A stretch of 64,000 nt of DNA from Bagarius yarrelli (Eukaryota > Chordata > Actinopteri > Siluriformes > Sisoridae), in assembly GCA_005784505.1 (NCBI GenBank), contig VCAZ01000035.1, positions 2,217,001-2,281,000 on the forward strand, in the 5' to 3' direction. Below the pieces are notes generated by a model. That model was not told the origin of the DNA. It made no database searches and saw nothing but the letters and a program-made list of their open reading frames with translations. This document shows positions 47,101-54,390 of this stretch, one piece after another. A program made the translations under genes and the position numbers. How positions within the stretch are numbered: position 1 is the first letter of the stretch; every line of letters begins with the position of its first letter.

Positions 47101-49700
47101 TTAGAGATTGAGTGTTATAGAAAATCAAGTTTTCTGTAAAGTTTGCTGTTCCTGCTTGACAGAAGATTTGGTTATCTAATGTTGTAGCCAAATTCCCCGA
47201 GTTGCTGTGTATTCCGAAATTCTTTTCTGTTTAACAGAAAAATAAGATATATTTCATCTATCACACTAAAAAAACCCATCCCACTGTCTCAGTCACAGAA
47301 ATAACATTTACCCCATTCTAATGTGTGATGTGACCAATACAACCTCCTCACCTGTATCTGCATATATCTTGTATACATGACTTGAGCATTTGGTCGCTGG
47401 AATTATTCCAATGGTAAATGTGTAGTGAGATTTAAGCTTTTCTTAATTTTTAAAAACCTTTATAAGCATGCATACAAAGCACACAACCTGCCTTGTTATG
47501 CCTTATCATATACTATTGGTATATTAACCTTTTTTAATCTATGGGATACCTATAGTTGGGTACTGCTCTTATGGTATCTAGCAAACTTAACACAACCTTA
47601 AAATAGCATGTGTAAAGTGACTGGAGACATGTGATGTCAAGAAAGTTGTCCAGCTGTTTTCCCGGAGATGAAACCACTGGATTTATTTGTCTATTGCTCC
47701 TGGGATAATATAGATAACACACATTTTCAATGCTGCAAATAATTTCATGTAATTGCTGATCCTTCGATTTGAAAAAAAAAAAGTCTGCTTTCTTGATGTG
47801 CTTCTCTCTTCCATAAGCTACACGGTTTACTAGAATATGCCGATTTTACCTCTGTGATTCCCACATTCTTTACTTAAGTCAAGCATTGCTTAGTACCTGT
47901 AGTAAAAATTAACCAATCTATAACTTCTTCCCGTTCCACTTTTTTTCACATTCAGCATCAGTCTGCATCAGTGTGTTGGAAGTATCCAAATTCTGCTAAT
48001 AAATATTCATTAACATTGACCGTTTGCTTATGAATATTTATAAATACGGGACAGTCTGAAAAAATGTAGAGGCCTGAAAAGGCACACAAATTAATTAAGC
48101 CGAGGAGCATATAAAACCATGAGATTTAATGGCTGGAAATAAAATATGGCACGTTTTGAAAGCATGTTTGAATCTGCATGTGGTACTAATCATATGCAAG
48201 TAGGGCCGCTATCACCCTGACGCACTAACCTCTAGCTTTCACATTAAAGGGGATTACAGTCATATCTTAGGACATGTCAAGGATGCATTTTGAAAACATA
48301 GTCCTATAATAAACATCATATTAAATGTTATATGTTATATGTAGCGCTGCTGTGGTGGCAAGTGGTGTTGGACAGTTGATCACCAAGCTTCACCTCTGGG
48401 CCCTTTAGCAAGGACCTAGTTGGGATTTGCTTATTCAGCCGTAATGATGTTGAGAGGTCGGGAATGCAATCTGTGTTTTAGTCTATCCCAAAGGTTTTCG
48501 GTGGGGTTAAACCCAGGGGCTTTGTGCACAGGGGCATTATCATGCTGGAACAGTGTTTGTGGTGCAGAAAACGGAAGAAATAATGTAGATCTACAACTTA
48601 CAAAGACCATCTAGACAACCATGGGCTTCCAAATTTCAACTATGGCACTTTTGAAGGGCCTTGGAGGCATGTTTGACTCTGCATGTGGTACTAATCATAT
48701 GCAAGCAGGACCGCTATCACCCTGATGCACTAATTCTAGAATTCAGTTTTGTCTGTTTCACACAAAAGAGATTACAGTCATTTGTTAGAAAATGCCAAGA
48801 ATTTTAATGCTGGAATGCTGAGATACACATAAAAGCATAATCCTACAATAAACATGTGTTTGATGGCTGATCGCAATGTCATGATTTTCAGGATCACCAA
48901 TCTCCACATCTGGGCCCTTGACCCTCAACTGTTCATCTGTATAAATGAGATAAATGTAAGTGGCATCTGGTAGAGGAGTGTCTCATAATCCTATTTCCAT
49001 CTTCATTAAAGACATTTCTACTTTAGGAAGTAAAATGGCTTGATCTAACCCTCCTGCTAAAGTCTATAGTAACACCTCCTATCAAGATGAGTTGCACGTA
49101 CTGTATCACTGCAAACATGAACTAGAGCTGAGACTTAGCTCTGCACTAGGAGCTTTAAACTGATGGAAGCATTACCAATAATATCTAGCTGGATGTGCAC
49201 TGCATTCGTTGAAGATTTAAGCAAGCTCCCAGATATCCAGAGGGGGACATTGTGTGCGCGTGCGTGTGTGCGCGTGTGTGGAACAAAAATCTCAGTCTAA
49301 TGCTGCATGCGTCGAAGCATCTGCGCTTTAAGAACTTTATATAAATACCAGCTTGGCGTTTGCCTTACCACACCTCAAGCATGTAACCAAAGCATTCCTA
49401 CTCTATGTCCACAAGACAGACAGACAGACAGACACGTAGACAGACATAAAAGAAAGTAGCGCGTGCGTTCGAAATCATCCACATGAACGCGCACAAGCAA
49501 GCGCAAAGGATTTTGGCATCGTTTAATGCGCAAACAAGGCATCAGCGTGAAATTTAAAGAAAAAAAAACATAAACACGTGCAATGTCATGAAACTGACCT
49601 GTACCGTGCAGGTGTATTCCGTGTCGTCCAGCAGCCGGACGGTGCAGTTGAATTCTCTGTCCAGACTCCGAAGACTGCCGCTCAGCACTCGGCTTAACAT
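28861..49700 (-). CDS. frmd5: FERM domain-containing protein 5 (14 coding exons, complete)
   Basis: Single-pass FERM protein implicated in cell adhesion and migration. Coding exons: 49599-49700, 43034-43138, 41428-41470, 41218-41296, 39259-39356, 37667-37790, 37330-37417, 36882-36970, 36711-36774, 35842-35933, 35555-35629, 34245-34313, 34063-34169, 28861-29432. Together they give 1707 bases and 568 aa (human about 570). All phases close. The FERM domain spans about residues 17-295 (for example DREFNCTVRLLDD, EKDYFGIRYVDPE, IKRDLYHGRLLCK, GFVVLQGNRRVHF), followed by the FERM-adjacent segment with FFKGSRFRYSGKV (about 310-323). A Ser/Pro-rich region follows, then a Leu-rich membrane helix (about 507-526) and a short tail with ESELDVAFLRDIRQT. 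The last residues (KLRWMGG) are shorter than and differ from the human tail as I recall it. FRMD3 is the closest alternative; length and linker favour FRMD5. Confidence 0.94.
29583..29856. mobile_element. Tc1-type MITE (TATATGGCCAAAAG termini)
   Basis: Starts TATATGGCCAAAAGTTTG and ends ACAAACTTTTGGCCATATAG, inverted terminal repeats; internal deletion. frmd5 last intron. Confidence 0.8.
30201..30392 (+). mobile_element. SINE group A
   Basis: B box GGTTCGAATCCCAG, tail GGATAAGGACGTCTGCC; frmd5 last intron. Confidence 0.85.
30752..30905. repeat. Short tandem repeat, about 70-base unit x 2-2.5
   Basis: The block GTACAGGCCCAGTGTTTGAG with TCTGGTGAACGAGAGC recurs, separated by TATAGAGTATAGAG runs of varying length; frmd5 last intron. 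Confidence 0.85.
31200..32525 (+). mobile_element. Non-LTR retrotransposon RT tail with internal 36-bp expansion (array 2)
   Basis: 3' coding end of a non-LTR retrotransposon. Left flank (about 31200-31360) and right flank (about 32265-32525) are both present. The right flank reads VMRLDKIRNEFIKGTAHVRC, then RWFGHVQWRD, PGRRQRGRPKR and EDMKLVGVSEEDIL, typical of the region after the reverse-transcriptase domain of fish LINEs. Between them are about two dozen tandem 36-base units. The clade is not assigned. Confidence 0.88.
33240..33427 (-). mobile_element. SINE group A
   Basis: Starts TTTACATTTACATTTGCC and ends AACCATGAGCCACCACTTCC; frmd5 last intron. Confidence 0.85.
33511..33600 (+). mobile_element. 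SINE group B (3' tail fragment)
   Basis: Only the end is left: CCCTGTGACCCTGAATGAAG then AATAAGCGGGTATAGAAG and (ATGA)n. Confidence 0.7.
34063..34169 (-). CDS. frmd5: frmd5 coding exon 13
   Basis: 107 bases encoding AGMVPSRSCPSIAHGPRQ to HMSIME plus one base; basic linker after the FERM region. Acceptor TCTCAG; donor GTAAAA. Confidence 0.91.
34245..34313 (-). CDS. frmd5: frmd5 coding exon 12
   Basis: 69 bases encoding GKVAKEVMEQSAKIRREP to EIH plus two bases of Arg. Acceptor CTCACAG; donor GTAGGT. Confidence 0.92.
34461..34581 (-). mobile_element. SINE group A (fragment)
   Basis: AAAGCGACTTATAATTATC to CACTGCACTGCCACTTCC, with an internal deletion; frmd5 intron. Confidence 0.75.
35080..35108. 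repeat. (ATTTT)n microsatellite
   Basis: Six ATTTT units in a frmd5 intron. Confidence 0.9.
35555..35629 (-). CDS. frmd5: frmd5 coding exon 11
   Basis: 75 bases encoding FEKSSQVRTVSSSNLFFKG and SRFRY with split flanking codons. This conserved FERM-adjacent segment is in phase with both neighbours. Acceptor TTTCTAG; donor GTAAAC. Confidence 0.93.
35842..35933 (-). CDS. frmd5: frmd5 coding exon 10
   Basis: 92 bases encoding DQNIILTYFAPTPEACKHL to NQAFY plus two bases; end of the FERM F3 lobe. Acceptor CTTAG is preferred; an alternative AG six bases later would drop Asp-Gln. Donor GTGAGT. Confidence 0.9.
36215..36350 (-). mobile_element. SINE group A (fragment)
   Basis: Lacks the 3' tail; retains TTGCTCAGGGGCCCAGCAG and the tRNA-like head. 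Confidence 0.8.
36711..36774 (-). CDS. frmd5: frmd5 coding exon 9
   Basis: 64 bases encoding NEVTKMKFEGRTFHIYANQLE; FERM F3 lobe. Acceptor ACAG; donor GTATGT. Confidence 0.92.
36808..36841. repeat. (CA)n microsatellite
   Basis: About 17 CA dinucleotides between frmd5 exons 8 and 9. Confidence 0.95.
36882..36970 (-). CDS. frmd5: frmd5 coding exon 8
   Basis: 89 bases encoding DVSGNAAFLGFTPSGF to VHFLK plus two bases of Trp; FERM F3 lobe. Donor GTCAGT. Confidence 0.93.
37330..37417 (-). CDS. frmd5: frmd5 coding exon 7
   Basis: 88 bases encoding GQSPETSELNFLKKAR to DPHPCK. Acceptor TACCAG; donor GTCAAT. Confidence 0.92.
37667..37790 (-). CDS. frmd5: frmd5 coding exon 6
   Basis: 124 bases encoding ETGDYTPEKHPEGYSSKF to IHKTEL; FERM F2 lobe. 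Acceptor ATTCAG; donor GTAAGA. Confidence 0.92.
37797..37862. repeat. (GAAA)n microsatellite next to frmd5 exon 6 acceptor
   Basis: Lies directly upstream (in transcript sense) of exon 6. On the minus strand it gives (TTTC)n and so doubles as the polypyrimidine tract. Confidence 0.9.
38214..38925. mobile_element. Tc1-type MITE with insertions
   Basis: Starts ATATGGACAAAAGTATTGGG and ends GTCCACAGACGTTCGG. A group C SINE piece and a (TG)n tract lie inside; frmd5 intron 5. Confidence 0.7.
38264..38362 (-). mobile_element. SINE group C (fragment)
   Basis: Minus strand reads AATAAAGACAAAAAATGC at the 3' end and CCCTTCCGGTCCCACCC in the body. Inserted in the MITE at 38214-38925. Confidence 0.6.
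39259..39356 (-). CDS. frmd5: frmd5 coding exon 5
   Basis: 98 bases encoding YLVFLQIKRDLYHGRLLC to AAYILQ; FERM F2 lobe. Acceptor TTTTCAG; donor GTAATG. Confidence 0.93.
39645..40205 (-). mobile_element. Unexpanded copy of the same LINE RT tail
   Basis: Read on the minus strand this relic contains, in order, the left flank (AACGGGTGGAGAAACATG), a single equivalent of the 36-base unit (near 40041-40070) and the right flank (GACAGGATTAGGAACAAGC, ATGAGGACATAATGTTAGTG). It then runs on to GGCGACCCCTGAAGTGAAC, the usual 3' end. It shows the one-copy ancestral state. Confidence 0.8.
40221..40593 (-). mobile_element. SINE group B (full length)
   Basis: About 370 bases, tRNA-derived, with head TGGTGGCTTAGTGGTTAGCA on the minus strand and central domain GTTTCCTCCCACAGTCC. 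Its CTGTGATGGACTGGCGACC and 3' ATGAATGAATG tail resemble the conserved-domain SINEs (V-SINE type) known in fish; that family name is from memory. frmd5 intron 4. Confidence 0.85.
41218..41296 (-). CDS. frmd5: frmd5 coding exon 4
   Basis: 79 bases encoding QPPFIMCLRVKFYPPDP to EEIT with split Ser and Arg codons. Acceptor CTTTAG-like (GCTTTAG); donor GTGCTT is weak but leaves the frame intact. Confidence 0.88.
41428..41470 (-). CDS. frmd5: frmd5 coding exon 3
   Basis: 43 bases encoding HWLELNKPITKQMR plus one base; donor GTAAGT. Confidence 0.9.
41531..41912. mobile_element. Tc1-type MITE
   Basis: ATTTGGACACCTGACCATCA at the left, CCACAAACTTTTGGCCATAT at the right; frmd5 intron 2. Confidence 0.78.
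42079..42440 (-). mobile_element. SINE group B
   Basis: Full-length relative of 40221-40593 (ATTCAGGGTCACAGGGATCT; ends CCACCGTGCTGCCC); frmd5 intron 2. Confidence 0.85.
42582..42874 (-). mobile_element. SINE group B
   Basis: Shortened copy lacking part of the B-box region; frmd5 intron 2. Confidence 0.82.
43034..43138 (-). CDS. frmd5: frmd5 coding exon 2
   Basis: 35 codons, RDAKGRWIFEQ to DPEKQR; FERM F1 lobe. Acceptor CAG; donor GTAAGT, phase 0. Confidence 0.93.
43217..43345 (-). mobile_element. SINE group A (fragment, tandem 1 of 2)
   Basis: TTACATTTACAGCATTTTGC to CACTGCGCTACCACTTTC; frmd5 intron 1. Confidence 0.78.
43366..43541 (-). mobile_element. SINE group A (tandem 2 of 2)
   Basis: GGTATTTGGCATACGCCC to CACTGCGCTACCACTTTT, about 20 bases after the previous copy in the same orientation. 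Confidence 0.82.
45474..45647 (+). mobile_element. SINE group A
   Basis: B-box-like GGGTTTAATTCCCAGC; body TTGCTCAGTTGTATAA; frmd5 intron 1. Confidence 0.8.
46030..46640 (-). pseudogene. Tc1-like transposase remnant in frmd5 intron 1
   Basis: The stretch including CAAACAGCATGACGTTC, CTTTCATCCGTGAAGAG and TCTGGCAGTGCTTCTCC corresponds to the minus-strand transposase of an abundant fish Tc1 family, heavily deleted. 45780-46030 may be another diverged piece. Confidence 0.6.
48345..48975 (+). mobile_element. Two SINE group A fragments around a MITE piece
   Basis: 48345-48418 and 48890-48975 match the middle of group A (ATCACCAAGCTTCACC / TGGGCCCTT). Between them, 48420-48650 matches the TATATGGCCAAAAG-type MITE (TTGTGCACAGGGGCATTATC). 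Confidence 0.5.
49599..49700 (-). CDS. frmd5: frmd5 coding exon 1
   Basis: 34 codons, MLSRVLSGSLRSLDRE to YTCTVQ; donor GTCAGT, phase 0. It is the start of the FERM F1 lobe. Confidence 0.92.
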
Positions 49701-49719
49701 CCTGCCCACTCACTGGATT

Positions 49720-50110
49720 CTGGAGCAAACATTAAGCTGGACGCAACATGTCAGTGTTTCTGGATCAGTATTGCGTCTCTTTGGTGAACCTGCTGCGTGA
49801 CACAAAGCGTTTGGAATCGCCGCGATGTGACGCCGACGGATGCGCTGATGGTTGCACACACAGGACACGCAAACGCAGCCTGTACATATTTACCACTTCT
49901 TCGAGACTGCTTGAGACTGTAGGTACCACAAGAACATAAAAAAGCAGTGCATGAAAATATGTCTGGGTTATTCAGATTATTGGATAAGAAGAGCGTTTAA
50001 CGATGCTGCAGGGTCAGTGTGCCTCCGTCTGCTTCGCAGCGCTCCTCGGTATGCGTCACGAGCGACAAACGATTTGATTGGCTCGCTATTTAGTGACTCA
50101 TACCTTCAAT
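49720..50110 (-). promoter_or_regulatory. frmd5: Candidate frmd5 promoter and 5' UTR
   Basis: A locally GC-richer stretch directly upstream of the frmd5 ATG, with an inverted CCAAT (ATTGG, 50077-50081) and a CRE-like TGCGTCAC (50052-50059). Assignment rests on position and motifs only. Confidence 0.35.
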
Positions 50111-50579
50111 GCATGGCTGCTCTCTTCAAAAAAGATATAATTAATAAAGGATCTACCAAATCCTGGCAGTATTTTATTTTTTTAAATCACACCTAATCAA
50201 TAATGCAGTAATAACATGATAATAAACAAATAAACTCAGATTCTTTATTATGCCTCTTTAATACATGTGTGTTTACAAGATACATATAATCTCAAGCATC
50301 TACAAGCAGCTGTGTGCACGGAGAAAATGTCTATAGGGTTTCCTCAGGGTCCTTTGGTCTTCTCCTACTTGAGGAAAAAGCCAGTAAGAGGATTAGCTAC
50401 ACTAAATTTATCCTAGATATGAATGTGTGTGATTGTGTGTGGTTGTGTGTGTGGTTGTGTGTACATTGCCCTGCTATAGATGAGTCCGTGGTGGATTAGT
50501 CTCACCTTCAGACATCACGCTCAAGAACACCTGAAAAATCGTTCCAGAAATCTGATTGGTCAAAGCCTACTGGATTTTT

Positions 50580-50745
50580 GAAAGATGTTTGTTAGATATT
50601 TTTGGGTGGATGTGATTTTGCAGAGTGGGATGTGATCCAGGATTAACATCCTTTATTAATCCTGGATTAACATTTCAATCAACCAATCACAACCATCTGA
50701 TGTCATCCAAACCCGCCTCAATCCACTTTGAATCTTTTCCTTCTC
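50580..50745 (-). repeat. Non-autonomous interspersed element, copy 1
   Basis: Shares CCGCCTCAATCCA, the ACCAATCACAACC-type block and GATTAACATCCT with the copies at 51690 and 53576, in opposite orientation. Confidence 0.6.
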
Positions 50746-50884
50746 ACAAACCAAAATATAATGTTATAAATGTATTCATTAAATTAAAAACAAAAAACTT
50801 CAATATTTAAATGACATCTGTACTAAATTACCCTCACCTTCAGGACCAAAAATTGGTGGTGTGTGTGTGCTGTAAAATATATTA

Positions 50885-50903
50885 AGGTGTGTGTGCATGA
50901 ATG

Positions 50904-50990
<87 letters not shown>

Positions 50991-51042
50991 ATATATATAT
51001 ATATATATATATCTATATCTATATATATGTTATAGATATATA

Positions 51043-51082
<40 letters not shown>

Positions 51083-51232
51083 TGTGTTATACTGTGTGTG
51101 TGTATATATATAGTATATATATATAATATAGTATATATATATATATATATATATATATACTATATATATATATATATATAGATGATATTATATATATATA
51201 TATATCTATATGTATATATATATATAGATGAT
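50885..51232. repeat. (TA)n microsatellite, about 350 bases
   Basis: Almost pure AT dinucleotide with interruptions (ATCTAT, TGTTATACTGTG), capable of cruciform extrusion. Confidence 0.97.
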
Positions 51233-51266
51233 TTAAATGATGGCTTGTGAATCTTAAATTTGTAAT

Positions 51267-51433
51267 GGGGGGAGGTGGTGGCTAAGTGGTTAAGGTGTTG
51301 GCCTACTAACCAGAAAATTATGGGTTTGATTCCCAGTACCACCAAGTTACCAGTGCTGGGCCCTTAAGCCCCAGTTGCTCAGCTGTATAAATAAAATAAA
51401 TGTAAGTCGCTCTGGATAACGATGTCTGTGATG
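51267..51433 (+). mobile_element. SINE group A
   Basis: GGAGGTGGTGGCTAAGTGGT head; GTAAGTCGCTCTGGATAACG tail. Confidence 0.85.
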
Positions 51434-51689
51434 TTGTGATTTGATGAATTAATCGCTGTTATATAATAAGAATGTTGCTCTATTGCGGTTCACCGGTTCA
51501 GGACATCTTATATTCAATTGTTCATTAGTGATTGTTTATAATTTACTGTCTAAATTAATTAATGTTTATTTTGGATCATTATAATAACCAATACAGTCTA
51601 AATTCACTAACGTTGTCTCTGGACTATCATAAATTATATTAATATATTTTGTCTCATTTCATGTTTTAGTCCAATGTTAATACAGGAAT

Positions 51690-51910
51690 CGTCATTTTCA
51701 GTAAATTGTTCCAGATTTAATGAATTTTCAGTCTCAGCCAATATTTACTCAGTAAAAGTTTTCCTGTTTGTTTTTTTTAGTAAACCAAAAAGAGAAAAAT
51801 TCAAAAATGGATTGAGGCGGGTTCGGCCGACACACACTGATGACATCAGTTGGTTATGTTGGTTGGTTGAAATGTTTATCCAGGATGTTAATCCAGGATC
51901 ACATTTAAAA
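51690..51910 (+). repeat. Non-autonomous interspersed element, copy 2
   Basis: Shares AATATTTACTCAGTAAAAGT, TGGATTGAGGCGGGTT and ACACACTGATGACAT with 53576-53795. Confidence 0.65.
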
Positions 51911-52223
51911 AAAAAAGGGCAATAAAAATACACAAATGAACAAAAAAAGATTATAACAAACGCACAATTCCTATCGAATATTATATTTAATGATTAAATA
52001 TGACACAATAATACCATGATGTCAACAATGAAGTTCTTTATTCACGTTTTCTGATAAGTAAATTGTACAGGCAACTGTTTGTGCTGATGGGTAACAGTAG
52101 CACATCAGATTTCAAAGTGTAACATTATTACACAATCTCCAGCATGTATAACAATTCATTTGGTGTTGTGTATTTGTTTATAGACAATATTCTGCTATTC
52201 AATAGGATTATAAGGCATGTTGC

Positions 52224-52389
52224 AGGGGAGTGGTAGTGCAGTGGTTAAGGAGTTGGACTGCTAATTGGACCCCCAAATTACCAGTGTTGGGCCCCGGAGC
52301 AAGGCCCTTAGCTCATAATTGCTTATAGTTGTAACAGGTAAATGTAAGTCACTCTGGATGAGGACGTCTGCCGAATGCCGTAAATGTAA
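52224..52389 (+). mobile_element. SINE group A
   Basis: GGGGAGTGGTAGTGCAGTGG head; GATGAGGACGTCTGCCGAAT tail; deletion around the B box. Confidence 0.82.
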
Positions 52390-53091
52390 CAGTACAGACA
52401 TTACAACTCCAGTTACATTATAACTGCGTGTATAGATTGTGTAGTAACAAAATATGGGCCAGCAATCAATGTCTATTATTTACCTCACTGGGGGAAAAAA
52501 ATCCCGAATGTCCTTATACACAAAATATATAGTACACAAACAGTTTTAGAAACACATCCTGAGACCTGACACTTAATTGCACTTGCGTTAGGGGTTTTAT
52601 TTCTAAGGACAGTAAAATTAATTTCTCTTCTACTTAACATTCAGTCTTTGGAAATAAAAAAAAAACAAATAAACCTCCCGATTATATTTTATAAACCCCA
52701 CTGCAAAAATATAAATGTAACAAGTGCCAAAACAGACAGATTCATCTAAGCATTTCCTATTCTGTTTTCCTTTTCTCAAACTATTGAAAAAAATATGATT
52801 GTTAAAATAGAAATTAGAATAAAATTAGACATATTTGCTAGAAATGTCTTTAATAGTCTGCCATCTCACTTATTTCAATCCTACAATAGGAAATACTAGA
52901 ATACAGAAAATATTTATCCACTCGTTAAGATGTTATTATTTGCGGTGCAAACTGACCTTGTGTACATTTAAGAGAAAGGACCCAAATTAAATATATTATA
53001 CAAACCAATACCACATATATAAAAAACCCACAGAATTTTAATTACTACTAAAGGTATTACTGATTTTTTTTCTTAAATGAAAACACCAGGA

Positions 53092-53280
53092 TTCTAAACT
53101 GCCCATAGGAGTAAGTGTGAGTGTGTGTGTGTGTGTGTGGCCCTGTGATGGACTGACGACCTGTCCAAGGTGTACCCTGCCTTTTGTCCTTTCAGAGACG
53201 GCTGGGATAGACTCCAGCAGATACCTGTGACCCCAAATTAGAGAATAAGCGGGTATAAAAGATAAATGAATAAATGAAAA
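53092..53280 (+). mobile_element. SINE group B (3' part)
   Basis: Truncated copy from TGTGATGGACTGACGACC to the GATAAATGAATAAATG tail. Confidence 0.8.
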
Positions 53281-53303
53281 CACCAGGACCCAAATTTCCT
53301 TTT

Positions 53304-54100
53304 ATAGTCTATTGGTCATGCAAAAGTATTGGGACACCTGCCACCACATCCATATGTGTTTTTTGAACATTCTATTTCAGAGTTCAGAGTCAGAGTTCAG
53401 AGTCTCACTCATAGCCCTATAATATCCTCCGCACTTAACAGGCTTCTACCAGAATTTGGAGCATAGCTTTGGGGATTTGTTCATTCAACAACAATAGTTT
53501 TAGTGAGATTAGGCAGTAATGTTGGGTGAGGAGGTCTGGGGTGTTTCAGTTATTGATGTTGAATGGAGTTAAAGTGTTAGCCAACATTTACTCAGTAAAA
53601 GTTTTTCTGTTTGTTTTTTTTGTAGTATGGGATAAAATCCAAAATGGATTGAGGCGGGTTTGGCTGACACACACTGATGACATTAGACGGTTATAATTGG
53701 TTGATTAAAATGTAAATCCACGATTAACAAAGGATGTTAATTAGTCCAGGGTCACATCTTACTTGGCAAAATCACATCCACCCATTTTTGACCCAAATTT
53801 TTAATTTGGGGTTTTTAACACTAAAAATAAAGTCTGCATGTTTTTAATCATTTTGTAAACAGGTCTTTTTTTGGAAACCGGTTTGCCCCACATAATTTGG
53901 GGCAATTGTGATGGTCCGACCATAACACAGCATGTCTTTATGGAGCTGAAAGGGTTTGTCATGCTGGAACACTGTCCGGACCTCGTAATTCCGGTGAAGA
54001 AATTATGTTATACTACAACGTTTAAGGCAACAGTTTCTGGAAGACACACATATGTGGGTGTGGCAGTAAGGTGTCCAAAAACTTTTGTCCATATGGTGTA
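53304..54100. mobile_element. Tc1-type MITE split by another element
   Basis: Left part 53304-53575 (AAAGTATTGGGACACCTG) and right part 53880-54100 (CCAAAAACTTTTGTCCATAT). Between them is the palindromic element described at 53576-53795. Confidence 0.7.
53576..53795 (+). repeat. Non-autonomous interspersed element, copy 3
   Basis: Same blocks as copy 2 plus a longer right end (GGTCACATCTTACTTGG); inserted in a MITE. Confidence 0.65.
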
Positions 54101-54162
54101 GAACATGTTCCTGCTACAGCAGATCATTATAGCAGGTTTAAATAAAGCTGGATTGCTGGAAA

Positions 54163-54390
54163 TTATGTTTTGGTAGTCGTTGCCTTTTCCTTAAAGAAGC
54201 TCTTAAGCATTAGAACTTGTCCAATGCTGACCACGCATATAATCAGAGTCTCTCCGATGGACCAATAGGAAACCCGTTCATTTAGGTCCTCTGCTCTAGT
54301 GCGGTCCTGAGCTTCTCGAAGTCGGTACCTCGTCTGAGAGTCTGCTACCACTTTTAGCATTTCATGGATGGACAAGCAGGTTGACTCTAT
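54163..54390 (-). CDS. tmed3: tmed3 coding exon 3
   Basis: 75 codons and TAA, IESTCLSIHEMLK to KEKATTTKT; coiled region, membrane helix and cytosolic tail. Acceptor TTTCCAG. Confidence 0.93.
   Translation of the reverse strand: MESTCLSIHEMLKVVADSQTRYRLREAQDRTRAEDLNERVSYWSIGETLIICVVSIGQVLMLKSFFKEKATTTKT

Larger units (their letters stand above)
43542..49598 (-). other. frmd5: frmd5 intron 1
   Basis: Longest stretch of the largest intron. It contains SINE A at 45474, Tc1 relics at 45780-46640, MITE pieces at 46740-46975 and 48420-48650, and CA tracts at 44155-44190 and 44287-44312. 47000-48300 looks unique and repeat-poor. Confidence 0.7.

Noticed and set aside
50863..51345. Tyr/Ile-rich open frames
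   Set aside because: Translation of the (TA)n tract.
53038..53283. Small open frames sharing similar peptides (also at 40268, 42123, 55929, 58543, 63381)
   Set aside because: All lie in group B SINE copies; the shared peptides come from the repeat.
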